This document shows positions 9,199 through 17,378 of a DNA stretch of 64,000 nucleotides, in pieces; the first letter of the stretch is position 1, and each line of letters opens with the position of its first letter. Source of the stretch: Gordonibacter sp. 28C (GTDB lineage Bacteria; Actinomycetota; Coriobacteriia; Coriobacteriales; Eggerthellaceae); assembly GCF_003339845.1 (NCBI RefSeq), contig NZ_PPTR01000015.1, positions 27,068-91,067 on the forward strand, in the 5' to 3' direction. The notes below the pieces were generated by a model. That model did no database searches. It was given only the letters and a program-made list of their open reading frames with translations, and was not told the DNA's origin. A program made the position numbers and the translations under genes.

Positions 9199-9317
9199 CC
9201 GCGAAGGTACTTTCGTCGAATCGGCGCATGGTAGCTTATGCGCTGTGAATGCACCCCAATGTATTTGCAATCGATCTGTTAACCCAGTTTCACAAAATGG
9301 AAGAGGAGGATCACGAT

Positions 9318-9554
9318 ATGTGCTTCAGACCACCTTCGTTCGACGAGATGATGAAGAAGTGCCCGAACTGCGGCGCCTTCAACCCGCCCGAGAACGATAA
9401 ATGCAAGAAGTGCGGCACCGAGCTTCCCGCTGCGGATGCCGCCGGCACGGGCGCCAACGCGCCCGCCCCTGGTGCCCCCAAGGCTCCCGGCGCCGCCCCG
9501 GCCGCTCCCGGTGCCCCCAAGGCCCCTGGCGCGCCGAAGCCGCCGACGGCGTAA
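9318..9554 (+). CDS. Small zinc ribbon protein with Pro/Ala-rich tail, first gene of dehydroxylase operon 1
   Basis: 78 residues: an N-terminal MCFRPPSFDEMM segment, one Cys4 zinc ribbon (CPNCGAFNPPENDKCKKCG), then a low-complexity tail of repeated GAPKAPG units ending GAPKPPTA. The start is placed at ATG 9318 because of the AAGAGGAGGA site 6 nt upstream and because the paralogue at 34015 begins MCYRP. Both paralogues sit in a Mo dehydroxylase operon and share the ribbon and the tail. The ribbon is rubredoxin-like in spacing, so it could carry zinc or iron. A role in electron transfer, cofactor insertion or enzyme assembly is possible; none is shown. Confidence 0.7.
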   Translation: MCFRPPSFDEMMKKCPNCGAFNPPENDKCKKCGTELPAADAAGTGANAPAPGAPKAPGAAPAAPGAPKAPGAPKPPTA

Positions 9555-9799
9555 GCGCCGCGCGGACCCGATCCTTCCGGCGCAGCGGCCTCAGAGAGAA
9601 CCGCGCGGACGCCGGGGCAAGGATCATGCAGGTCTTTAAGAAACCCCGATACTTCGTCTGGAAGAGGAGACCGGGCGGACACGGGGATGCGGGATGCGCG
9701 GTTTGAGGAGGCTGCGCATCCCGAGCAAGCGTGCTTCGGGGTTTCTGAAGAATAAGAGTTCATCTTATCGGTATCTCTTTTATGAAAGGGGGGCTTTTC

Positions 9800-12166
9800 A
9801 TGATCAACGAATACAACCATGATCTGTACAAAACAGACTGGCGTTGGTACGAGGATGGTTATGAAGTGACCCGCACCTCGGTCTGGACCGGACCTGGGTG
9901 TCACAACGGCTGCGGCGTGCTCACGTACGTCAAAGACGGCAAGCTCGAGAAGATCGAGGGCGACCCCAACTTCGGGTACAACCAGGGACGTCTGTGCCTG
10001 CGCTGCCTGAACATGGTCGAGAACATCTACAACAACGACCGCCTCAAGTGGCCTCTCCTCCGCGACGGCGAAAAGGGCGAGAACAAGTGGAAGCGCATCA
10101 CGTGGGAAGAGGCCTTCGACTGGCTCGAGGACACCTACAAGAAGATCTGCAAGACCATTCATGACGACTACAACGGCATCGGGCCCGAGGGCATCGTCGC
10201 CCTGTCCGGCACCGGCCGTAACGCCATGTGGCACGGCGCCATGTGCCTCCGCGCGGTCTTCGGCAGCCCGAACATGTCGTTCGGCTTCCTCTCTGCCGAC
10301 TCCTGCTACCAGCCCCGCATGACCGCCAACCTCATGAAGGACGGCGACTGCTGGATCCTGGACGCCTCCCAGCTGCACCCCGACCGTTACGACAACCCGG
10401 AGTGGAAGTGCCCCGAAGTCGTTATCGTGTGGGGCAACGAGCCTCTCGCCTCCAACGGCGACGGTTTCGTCGGCCACTGGCTGGTCGACCTCATGCGCAT
10501 GGGCACGAAGCTCATCGTGATCGACCCCGCCCTCACGTGGCTCGCCTCTAAGGCCGAGGTCTGGATTCAGGTTCGTCCCGGCACCGACTGCGCGCTCGCC
10601 ATGGGCATGCTGCGCGTCATCGTCGACGAGGATCTGTACGATCACGACTTCGTCGAGAACTGGTGCTACGGCTTCGACGAGCTCGTCGAGCGCCTGCAGG
10701 AGTACCCGACCGACAAGGTCGCGGAAATCTGCTGGATCCCCGAGCAGCAGATCTACGACGCCGCTCGCCTGTTCGCGGCCGCCAAGCCCGGCGCCATCCA
10801 GTGGGGTCTCGCTATCGACATGCAGATCTCCGCTATGGAGGCTTCGTTCGCCATCTCCGACATCACGGCCCTCTGCGGCAACCTCGACGTCCCCGGTGGC
10901 AACGTGCTCGTCCGCTACGCGTACAACAGCTCCAAGAAGTACGGCTGCGGCCTCGAGTTCATCTCCCCCGAGATGCTCGACCGCCGTATCGGCACCGAGC
11001 AGTCGCCCATCCACAAGGCCGGCTACACGCCGTTCATTCCGCCCGACCTGCTGCTCGAGGCCATGGAGACGGGCGTGCCCTATCCGGTCCAGATGCTCTG
11101 GGTCCACGGCACGAACCCCATCGCCAACATGGCCGGCGACGCTCCCCGCGTGTACCGCGCGTGGAAGAACGTCCCCTACACGGTCGTCGTCGACTACTAC
11201 CTGACCCCGACCGCGGTCGCCTTCGCCGACCTGGTGCTTCCGGTGGCCATGTCCGTCGAGCGCGACTCCTTCCGCTCCTGGTGGCAGCCGCTGCGTACGC
11301 TGACCGCGTCCGCCGGCCGTTACTACGAGTGCATGATGGACGAAGAGCTGGTGTTCTACCTGGGCAAGCGCTTCAACCCGGACTTCTTCAACCAGTTCGA
11401 GACCGTGCGCGACTTCCTTACGTGGATGATCCAGGACGAGGGCAACGGCGTTCCCTACACGTTCGAGGACCTCACCCACAAGGTGTACGACTACTGGGAT
11501 TGGAACGAGACGTACCACAAGTACGAGAAGGGCCTGCTCCGCGAAGACGGTCAGCCCGGCTTCGTCACCGCGACCGGCATGTACGAGATTTCCTCGCCGC
11601 TGTTCGACGTGTGGGGCTTCGATCCTCTGCCGCACCACATGGAGCCGTTCGAGAGCCCGGTCCGCACGCCTGAGCTGTACAAGGAGTATCCGTACATCTA
11701 CACGTCCGGTCACCGCCACATCGGCCTGTTCCACTCCGAGCATCGCCAGTTGCCCACCATGCGCGAAGTGCACCCCACGGCTATCGCCGACATCTCGCCC
11801 GAGATCGCCAAAGAGCAGGGGATCAAGGAAGGCGACTGGGTTTGGTTCGAGAACAAGCGCGGCAAGTGCAAGCAGCAGGCGCACATCGCTCCGGGCCTTA
11901 TGCCGAACCTCGTCCGTGCCCGCCACGGCTGGTGGTTCCCCGAGCAGGAGGCCGCCGAGCCCAGCCTGTACGGCGTGTTCGACAGCAATGGCAACAACCT
12001 GACCACGATGGGCGTGTACGGCCCGACGCACTACGGCGCCCCGTACAAGAGCACGCTCTGCAAGTGCTACAAGGTGACGCCTGAAAATGATTGCTCGCCC
12101 AGCGAGATTGTGACTAAGGGAGGTGGCTTCGGTGGCTATGACTACACCCGGTTCGAAGGCGACTAA
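9800..12166 (+). CDS. Molybdopterin-dependent oxidoreductase, catechol dehydroxylase-like
   Basis: 788-residue DMSO reductase-family catalytic subunit binding a bis-MGD cofactor. The N-terminus has PGCHNGC (C34, C38) and GRLCLRC (C66, C69); the first Cys of the usual CxxCxxxC motif is Gly31, so the FeS site is atypical. Later landmarks are LIVIDPALTWLASKAEVWIQ, RPGTDCALA, the TPTAVAFADLVLPVA segment and a C-terminal cofactor domain ending SPSEIVTKGGGF. No Tat signal, so it is cytoplasmic. Start ATG 9800 follows AAAGGGGGG; the in-frame ATG at 9782 lacks a site. Ferredoxin, zinc ribbon and AAHS carrier follow in the same operon, an arrangement I associate with gut catechol dehydroxylases (reductive removal of a ring hydroxyl). 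The substrate cannot be read from sequence. Close relative: the gene at 31250. Confidence 0.85.
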   Translation: MINEYNHDLYKTDWRWYEDGYEVTRTSVWTGPGCHNGCGVLTYVKDGKLEKIEGDPNFGYNQGRLCLRCLNMVENIYNNDRLKWPLLRDGEKGENKWKRITWEEAFDWLEDTYKKICKTIHDDYNGIGPEGIVALSGTGRNAMWHGAMCLRAVFGSPNMSFGFLSADSCYQPRMTANLMKDGDCWILDASQLHPDRYDNPEWKCPEVVIVWGNEPLASNGDGFVGHWLVDLMRMGTKLIVIDPALTWLASKAEVWIQVRPGTDCALAMGMLRVIVDEDLYDHDFVENWCYGFDELVERLQEYPTDKVAEICWIPEQQIYDAARLFAAAKPGAIQWGLAIDMQISAMEASFAISDITALCGNLDVPGGNVLVRYAYNSSKKYGCGLEFISPEMLDRRIGTEQSPIHKAGYTPFIPPDLLLEAMETGVPYPVQMLWVHGTNPIANMAGDAPRVYRAWKNVPYTVVVDYYLTPTAVAFADLVLPVAMSVERDSFRSWWQPLRTLTASAGRYYECMMDEELVFYLGKRFNPDFFNQFETVRDFLTWMIQDEGNGVPYTFEDLTHKVYDYWDWNETYHKYEKGLLREDGQPGFVTATGMYEISSPLFDVWGFDPLPHHMEPFESPVRTPELYKEYPYIYTSGHRHIGLFHSEHRQLPTMREVHPTAIADISPEIAKEQGIKEGDWVWFENKRGKCKQQAHIAPGLMPNLVRARHGWWFPEQEAAEPSLYGVFDSNGNNLTTMGVYGPTHYGAPYKSTLCKCYKVTPENDCSPSEIVTKGGGFGGYDYTRFEGD

Positions 12167-12488
12167 CGGTCTGCTGATCGACTACGAATTCTGCACCAAC
12201 TGCCATACGTGCGAAGTTGCTTGCAAGAAGGTACATGATCTTCCGATCGGCCAGTACGGCATCAAGACGCTCGAGTACGGCCCCGTGAAGAACGTCAACG
12301 GCAATTGGGAGTGGACCTACCTGCCCCTGCCCACGGATCTGTGCGATCTCTGCGCCGACCGCGTGGCCGAGGGCCGACTTCCGAGCTGCGTGCATCACTG
12401 CCAGTCCGGCATCATGTACTACGGCACGCTCGAGGAGCTGTCCGCTAAGTTGGCTGAGAAGCCCAATCAGGTGCTTTTCGCAAAGTAA
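12138..12488 (+). CDS. 4Fe-4S ferredoxin-like electron-transfer subunit
   Basis: 116 residues with CTNCHTCEVAC (C19-C29) and CDLCADRVAEGRLPSCVHHC, giving two 4Fe-4S clusters in the HycB/DmsB-like spacing but in a short form. It has no membrane anchor. The gene overlaps the end of the Mo enzyme gene; the GGGAGG ribosome site lies inside that gene's last codons. Start could be GTG 12132 or ATG 12138. The same overlap and gene order recur at 33591. It probably passes electrons to the Mo enzyme from a soluble donor. Confidence 0.85.
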   Translation: MTTPGSKATNGLLIDYEFCTNCHTCEVACKKVHDLPIGQYGIKTLEYGPVKNVNGNWEWTYLPLPTDLCDLCADRVAEGRLPSCVHHCQSGIMYYGTLEELSAKLAEKPNQVLFAK

Positions 12489-12512
12489 TGTTGGAACGAA
12501 GGAGGTAGAGCT

Positions 12513-12749
12513 ATGGCTCGTCAGGAGAAAGGCGGATTCCGTCCGCCTCCACTGGGGAAGATTCTGTGGAAGTGCACCGAGTGCGGTACTTTCAACGCGG
12601 CCGATGCCACGTCGTGCAAGAAGTGCGGCGCTGAGAAGGAGAAGGTTGCCGACAAGTCCATCGAGAGCGCGACGTTCAAGCCGATCGATGACTCCGAGCG
12701 CCTGAACCAGGACAAGAAGGCCGTCGAGAAGATTCTCGGCGAAGAGTAG
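12513..12749 (+). CDS. Small zinc ribbon protein of dehydroxylase operon 1
   Basis: 78 residues: a basic N-terminus (MARQEKGGFRPPPLGKILWK), one Cys4 ribbon (CTECGTFNAADATSCKKCG) and a charged helical tail instead of the GAPKAP tail of its operon-mate at 9318. Start ATG has a full AAGGAGGT site. 24 nt after the ferredoxin, so co-transcribed. Function unknown; see the zinc ribbon finding. Confidence 0.75.
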   Translation: MARQEKGGFRPPPLGKILWKCTECGTFNAADATSCKKCGAEKEKVADKSIESATFKPIDDSERLNQDKKAVEKILGEE

Positions 12750-12761
12750 CAGTTCCAACGG

Positions 12762-12797
12762 CGAGGGGATCTCTTTCTCGAGATTGGGGTCCCCTCC
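12762..12797 (+). terminator. Imperfect hairpin, possible partial terminator
   Basis: GAGGGGATCTC at 12763-12773 pairs with GAGA (12780-12783) and TCCCCTC (12790-12796) around a bulge, followed by CGTCTTTAC. It may lower read-through into the MFS gene 225 bp downstream. Confidence 0.45.
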
Positions 12798-13021
12798 GTC
12801 TTTACATGGCCGCCTGGCAGGGTTGAAACGTTTTCACGGGGAAATGCTGAAAGAGCAAAAGAAGACGATGCCTCGATCCGAGTCTACAAATCCAGGGCTA
12901 GCGCACGAAGCGGGAACGCCTTCTTTTGCGCGGGATCCGCACTGCCCGACGGCCGCCTATCAGATTCTCCGACTTGAAAGAACAGCTCATAAGGGTCGGG
13001 GAACGTCCCAAGGAGCGGATT

Positions 13022-14431
13022 ATGAGTGCAGCTGCTAAGTCGCCCGGGAAGTTCACCATTTCCCAGGCGATCGACTCCCTCGGAGTCAGCAAGTTTACCA
13101 TCTCCATTTTCTTCCTCGTTGGCATAGCGATGATGTTCGACGGTTACGACTACATGATCATCTCCTACACCAACACGCAGATCATGCAGGAGTTCTTCGG
13201 TCCTGCGGGCAACGACGCCCTCAAGGGCGCCCTGTCGTCCTGGTCGACCATCGGCATCGTGGTGGGCTCGTTCGCAGCCGGCCCGCTGTCCGACAAGTTC
13301 GGCCGCCGCAAGATCCTCACCATCGGCACGTTCATGTACGGCCTGCTCACCATCCCGTGCATCTTCGCACCGAGCTACGAGATCTTCGCGGTTTTCCGCG
13401 TGCTCGCCGGCCTGTTCCTGGGTGTGTGCACGCCTATCGTCACCACGCTGTTCACGGAGTTCACCCCCACGAAGCAGCGTTCGTTCTTCATCACGTTCGG
13501 CATGGCGTGGATGATCGTGGGCTGGGTTGTGGCCGCCCTGGTGGGCACCGTCATGGTCCAGGTCGCCACGTGGCACTGGTGCTACGCCATCGGCGCTTTG
13601 CCGGTGATCTACGCGTTCATCTTCGGCAAGTTCACGCCGGAATCGGCTCACTGGTGCGCCGTGCACGGCAAGCTCGACGGTGCGGTGAAAACCCTCGAGC
13701 GCATTGAGAAGCGCGCGGGCAAGGAGATCCCCTACGAGCTCAAGCCCGAGAACCTTCTCGTTCCGCCGGTGTCCGCCAAGTCGAGCCCGGCCGAGGTGTG
13801 GAAGGGCAAGTACCTGAAGACCACCATCGCTCTGGTTATCATCTACTTCGCCGGCAACTTCAGCATCTACGGTGTGAACGCCTGGCTGCCGGCCCTGATG
13901 CTCGAGGCCACGGGCGGCGCCGTCACCGCGTCGTACATGCTGGCCATGGCGCAGAACGCCGCGTCCGTCGTGGCCAACTGCACCACCGGTTTCGTGTCGG
14001 AGGCCATGGGCCGCAAGCGCAACCTCATCTTCGGCTACGGCCTGTCGGTGGTTGCCTGCCTCATCGTGTCCCAGGTGGTCAAGCTTCCCGCCGAGACGAG
14101 CTTCTGGCCGTACCTCATCGCGTTCGTGTTCATGGGCTTCGCTCTGAACTACGCCATCACCGCTGCTCAGCCGATGATGTCCGAGTCGTACCCCACCGAG
14201 TTCCGCAACTCCGGCGTTGCGACGATCGTTGCTCTGGGCAAGTCCGCCGGTATCTTGTCGCCCATCATCCTGGGCGGTTTGAAGGCTGCCGGTTGGGCGT
14301 TCTCTCCGCTCATCATGCTGTTGGCCGCTCCCATGGCGTTCGGCTTCTTGGCTGGCTTCCTGCTTCCCAAGGGCGCTAAGGGCATGAACATCGACGATAT
14401 CGCCGATGAGGCTGCCGACGCGAAGGCGTAA
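13022..14431 (+). CDS. MFS transporter, aromatic acid:H+ symporter (AAHS)-like
   Basis: 469 residues with 12 predicted membrane helices. Family marks: DGYDYMIIS in helix 1, GPLSDKFGRRKIL in the loop between helices 2 and 3, and SESYPTEFRNSG near helix 11, all typical of AAHS/sugar-porter MFS proteins. The AAHS motif D-G-x-D in helix 1 is needed for aromatic acid uptake in known members. It is the last gene of dehydroxylase operon 1 and is the likely importer of the substrate for the cytoplasmic Mo enzyme. Start ATG 13022 follows CCAAGGAGCGG. Confidence 0.8.
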   Translation: MSAAAKSPGKFTISQAIDSLGVSKFTISIFFLVGIAMMFDGYDYMIISYTNTQIMQEFFGPAGNDALKGALSSWSTIGIVVGSFAAGPLSDKFGRRKILTIGTFMYGLLTIPCIFAPSYEIFAVFRVLAGLFLGVCTPIVTTLFTEFTPTKQRSFFITFGMAWMIVGWVVAALVGTVMVQVATWHWCYAIGALPVIYAFIFGKFTPESAHWCAVHGKLDGAVKTLERIEKRAGKEIPYELKPENLLVPPVSAKSSPAEVWKGKYLKTTIALVIIYFAGNFSIYGVNAWLPALMLEATGGAVTASYMLAMAQNAASVVANCTTGFVSEAMGRKRNLIFGYGLSVVACLIVSQVVKLPAETSFWPYLIAFVFMGFALNYAITAAQPMMSESYPTEFRNSGVATIVALGKSAGILSPIILGGLKAAGWAFSPLIMLLAAPMAFGFLAGFLLPKGAKGMNIDDIADEAADAKA

Positions 14432-14525
14432 GGTTTAAGGTTTCGACGCGCGTCCTGCCGATCATGCGGGAGCGCAAGGATTGACGTTCGACCGACGGGG
14501 TTCCCAAGTTGTTCGGGGGCCTCGT

Positions 14526-14576
14526 CGGTCGGGTTTGCCAGGGCGGATCGACGATCCGCCCTGGCAAACCCGACCG
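14526..14576 (+). terminator. Long perfect hairpin after the AAHS carrier
   Basis: Two 25-bp arms (14526-14550 and 14552-14576) separated by one base, 95 bp after the MFS stop. One of the longest perfect palindromes in the window. No T run follows; it may end transcription or protect the operon mRNA. Confidence 0.6.
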
Positions 14577-14655
14577 ATCCGCACGTCGGGGCGCCGTTCG
14601 CGGCGACGCGGCGTGCCCGGTGCCGGATGGCCGAATCGATACAAGGGGGTTCGCG

Positions 14656-14907
14656 ATGAGCGCTATCATCTGTCCGTTCTGCGGCAAGGAATCGGCCGCC
14701 GAGGATCACTGCACGAAGTGCCGCACGCGCTTTACCAAGGAGATTCGCGCCGCCGCTTTCACGGTTGACAACGACCCGCGCAGCGATCGCATAGGGCCGG
14801 TGTCGACGAAAACCGCGAAGATCTTTTGCTGGGTGGTTTTGGGGCTTCTCCTGGTCGCCTTCGTGCTGGCCACCGAGCTCACCGGCAACGGCGTCACGGG
14901 GCACTGA
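14656..14907 (+). CDS. Small zinc ribbon membrane protein
   Basis: 83 residues: N-terminal Cys4 ribbon (CPFCGKESAAEDHCTKC), a charged middle, and one membrane helix near the C-terminus (FCWVVLGLLLVAFVLATEL). The ribbon would face the cytoplasm. Start ATG after AAGGGGG. It stands alone between the carrier and a repeat-rich gap. Function unknown. Confidence 0.6.
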   Translation: MSAIICPFCGKESAAEDHCTKCRTRFTKEIRAAAFTVDNDPRSDRIGPVSTKTAKIFCWVVLGLLLVAFVLATELTGNGVTGH

Positions 14908-14923
14908 GCCTTTCAACCTGTCC

Positions 14924-15042
14924 GGAGCCGGAGGGTGCTCGCCTCGGCGCAGCTCGGGCAGTCCTGGGCTCGCACGAAGGCCCCGCTGGGGCCTTCGGCT
15001 CGTGCGGAACTCGCTGCGCCGAGGCGAGCACCCTCCGGCTCC
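14924..15042. repeat. Family B structured repeat, copy 1
   Basis: Outer arms of 29 bp (14924-14952 pairing with 15014-15042) enclose a core beginning GCTCGGGCAGTCCTGGGCTC and ending CGGCTCGTGCGGAA, with a small inner hairpin AAGGCCCC/GGGGCCTT. The core is shared with 56259-56373 and 58960-59073; the arms are not. Confidence 0.75.
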
Positions 15043-15162
15043 TGCAAAAACGACAGAGACGCGGTTCGTTCTTGCCACATGAAGCGGGTTTGCCGTGGAG
15101 GGGGGCGACCGATCGCAGTAGGTGAGAGGGGTCGGTGTTGGACGTTTTCGGCGTTCGGCGAT

Positions 15163-15301
15163 CCCGTAGGGGCGGGCTGCTGTCCGGTGCCGAAATGTTC
15201 GAAGCGGATAAACGACGAGGCGAACGCATCGTGCGCTCGCCTCGTCGTTTCGTTCGGTCGTAGCCAGTCGTGCCGGGCGGGCAGCAGCCCGCCCCTACGG
15301 G
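15163..15301. repeat. Family A structured repeat, copy 1
   Basis: Ends are inverted copies: CCCGTAGGGGCGGGCTGCTG at the left, its complement at the right end. The interior holds a second hairpin whose arm includes the GCGAGCGCAC-like motif on the minus strand. Related units are at 24940, 44966, 56497 and 59217. Confidence 0.7.
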
Positions 15302-15322
15302 AGCCATCACGATGCGAAGCGT

Positions 15323-15664
15323 TTACCCCTCGCGCTTCGCCTGCTCGTAGGCTTTGAGATCCTCTTTCGTGATGCCCACGCTGGCTTGGATGCCCCTGAT
15401 CTCGTTGCCCGAGCGGGTGAAGTCGACGCTCGAGGTGCCTCCCAAGATGGCCAGGCCGATGCCGGCCATCATCATGGCGGCGCCGACGGCCATGTTGCCC
15501 ACTTCCAAAACGCCGCTCGTCTCCAGTGCCAGCTTGACCGTCACCAGCACCACGATGGCGGCGAGGGCGGCGGCGCATTTTATGATGTCCTTGCGACGGT
15601 TCGCTTTGAGGCGCTCGATGTCTTCGTACGCCTTCGCCTTGCGTTGGCTCATGCTTCTGCCCAT
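15323..15664 (-). CDS. Small two-helix membrane protein, paralogue of 20783
   Basis: 113 residues. A charged N-terminus (AKAYEDIERLKANRRKDIIK) is followed by two hydrophobic helices (AAALAAIVVLVTVKLAL and MAVGAAMMMAGIGLAILGG) and a charged tail. The gene at 20783-21073 has the same layout and closely similar N-terminus. Both follow a transporter-like membrane gene on the minus strand. Start ATG 15664 after GGGGAAAGGAA. Not recognised. Confidence 0.6.
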   Translation of the reverse strand: MGRSMSQRKAKAYEDIERLKANRRKDIIKCAAALAAIVVLVTVKLALETSGVLEVGNMAVGAAMMMAGIGLAILGGTSSVDFTRSGNEIRGIQASVGITKEDLKAYEQAKREG

Positions 15665-15696
15665 AACGTGTTCCTTTCCCCTGAATAGGATCGCGT

Positions 15697-15782
15697 GATC
15701 CCCGTCGGCACGGCCTCTTGCGTTCGAGGGGCCGTGCCGACGGGGATCGGTGGGCTTGGGGAGGTGCCAAGCCCACCGATCC
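15697..15782 (-). promoter_or_regulatory. Two overlapping, mutually exclusive hairpins in an intergenic gap
   Basis: Hairpin 1: arms 15697-15715 and 15730-15748 (19 bp). Hairpin 2: arms 15744-15759 and 15767-15782 (16 bp). They share 15744-15748, so only one can form fully at a time. They lie between the minus-strand MFS gene and the small membrane protein after it, where they could act as an attenuator or a processing site. Confidence 0.5.
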
Positions 15783-15798
15783 CGCGAGGGCGACTTGC

Positions 15799-17112
15799 TT
15801 ACGAGGCGGCTGCGGCCGTCTCGGTTGCGTCGGCGCCGGTTGCGGAGCCTTCGGTCGCCGCCTTGGCCTTGCGGCCTTCGAGCATCTTCATGTCGCCGTT
15901 CCACTTCTTGGAGAACGGCAGCACGTCCAGCGCGGCCACGAGCGACAGCACGCCCATGACCATGAACACGGCCAAGCGGTTGTCGCCGCCCACGGCGCCT
16001 TGCACCACGATGTTCAGAATGGAGCCGAACACGATAGCGAAGTTCGCCAGCGACAGGTTGAGCGGGTACTTCTTGGCGCCGTAGCGCTGGCGGGCGAACG
16101 CCGAGGCCACCACGGGCACGCCGCCGTAGCAGAAGCCGCAGCAGAACGCGCCCACCACGTAGAGCGCCGAGATGCCGGTGGTGAACGCGCCGATGATGCA
16201 TGCGCAGGCGGCCACGGCGATGAGGCCGTCGACCAGCATGGTCACCTTCACGTTCGTCTTGTCGTAGATGAGGCCGATGACCACGCGCGCCAAGCCGTTG
16301 CAGGTGGACACCAAGCCCACGAGCAGCGTGGCGAAGCCCACGTCGAAGCCCACGGCCTGCGCGTCGGAGGCGCAGTTGCCGATGGTGGCCAAGCCGATGG
16401 CGATGACGATGATAGCCCAGACCCAGTACACGTAGAACGTGGACGACTTGAGCGGCGTGTCCTGCTCGCCCGGGTCGTAGCCGCTGGCGGTGGCCTTCTC
16501 GGGCGCCATGAGCGCCACGATGTTCGCCGGCGGGCGGCGCAGCGTGCAGGCCAGTACGACCACGACGAGCGCGGTGATGACGCCGATGGCCACGAACACG
16601 GTGCCCAGGCCGAGCGTCGGCGCCAGGTTCACCGAGAGCGTGCCCAAGATGAGCGAGCCCAAGCCGAAGCCCATCATGAGCACGCCCGACGAGAAGCCCA
16701 CCTTGTCGGGGAACCACACGTTGGTGGTGGCGATGACGGAGTTGTAGCCCACGCCCACGCCCAGGCCGCCCAGCACGCCGTAGCACAGGTACACCACGGT
16801 GATGCTTCCCTGGCCGAACAGGCCGGTGCCGGCGAAGCCGCAGAAGAACAGCGCGGCGGCCACGAACAGCGTGTTGCGCACGCCGATCTTGCCCTCGATC
16901 TGCGAGCCGATGACGGCGCCGACGCAGAACGTGATCATCATGATGTTGAACGTGAGGCCCACGGCGCTCTTCTCGAGGCCGAACGTGGTGCATATGGGCG
17001 CCGCGAACATGGAGAACGCGTAGATGAGCCCCAGAAACAGCAACGTGAGCGTGGATAAGGCCAGGTAGAGCACTCGCTTGCTCTTGATCTGGCCGACGGT
17101 CATACCAGGCAT
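15799..17112 (-). CDS. MFS transporter, oxalate/formate antiporter-like
   Basis: 437 residues with 12 membrane helices. The signature stretches LIYAFSMFAAPICTTFGLEK, GLGVGVGYNSVIATTNVWFPDK and KVGFSSGVLMMGFGLGSLIL match the OxlT-like carboxylate carriers (substrates include oxalate, formate, pyruvate). Ala/Thr-rich tail of about 30 residues. Start ATG 17112 is chosen because GAGAGGGG lies 5 nt upstream. Divergent from another MFS gene, with a candidate LuxR box between. No enzyme gene is adjacent to suggest the substrate. Confidence 0.75.
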   Translation of the reverse strand: MPGMTVGQIKSKRVLYLALSTLTLLFLGLIYAFSMFAAPICTTFGLEKSAVGLTFNIMMITFCVGAVIGSQIEGKIGVRNTLFVAAALFFCGFAGTGLFGQGSITVVYLCYGVLGGLGVGVGYNSVIATTNVWFPDKVGFSSGVLMMGFGLGSLILGTLSVNLAPTLGLGTVFVAIGVITALVVVVLACTLRRPPANIVALMAPEKATASGYDPGEQDTPLKSSTFYVYWVWAIIVIAIGLATIGNCASDAQAVGFDVGFATLLVGLVSTCNGLARVVIGLIYDKTNVKVTMLVDGLIAVAACACIIGAFTTGISALYVVGAFCCGFCYGGVPVVASAFARQRYGAKKYPLNLSLANFAIVFGSILNIVVQGAVGGDNRLAVFMVMGVLSLVAALDVLPFSKKWNGDMKMLEGRKAKAATEGSATGADATETAAAAS

Positions 17113-17218
17113 GGATCCCCTCTCTTTCAATGGTTACACGAATGCACGAACAGCGCGGGGCATGCCGTGCGACATCTTCCATTGTGCCTTGGGCGCGCGA
17201 GCGCGCGTATAGTCGTGC

Positions 17219-17243
17219 GTACTAGATGCTCTCGTTTTCATAC
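17219..17243. promoter_or_regulatory. Candidate LuxR box GTACTAG-N9-TTTTCATAC between divergent MFS genes
   Basis: Contains CGTGCGTACTAG (from 17214), a 12-mer also found at 22178. In both places the 12-mer lies 28 bp from a -10-like ACAAT element serving the minus-strand gene, so an activator bound here would touch polymerase at the -35 position. Confidence 0.55.
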
Positions 17244-17378
17244 TCCTTATGGTAGGGGTCCGCCGCGCGCCGGTGGTAGGTTTGCAGACAGGACAAGATC
17301 GCGCGCGGGTTGCCCGCGCGGTTTTCGATGCGAGGGCGGCGACGCCCTCGCAGAGCGCTTTCAGGGGAGGCGAGGGGC

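Noticed and set aside
9311..12031. Long minus-strand frame (906 codons) opposite the first Mo enzyme
   Set aside because: Antisense shadow of a gene with unmistakable Mo-enzyme motifs; no ribosome site and biased composition.
15718..17058. Plus-strand frame opposite the OxlT-like MFS gene
   Set aside because: The minus frame has 12 clear membrane helices and a ribosome site; the plus frame is a low-complexity His/Glu/Arg string.
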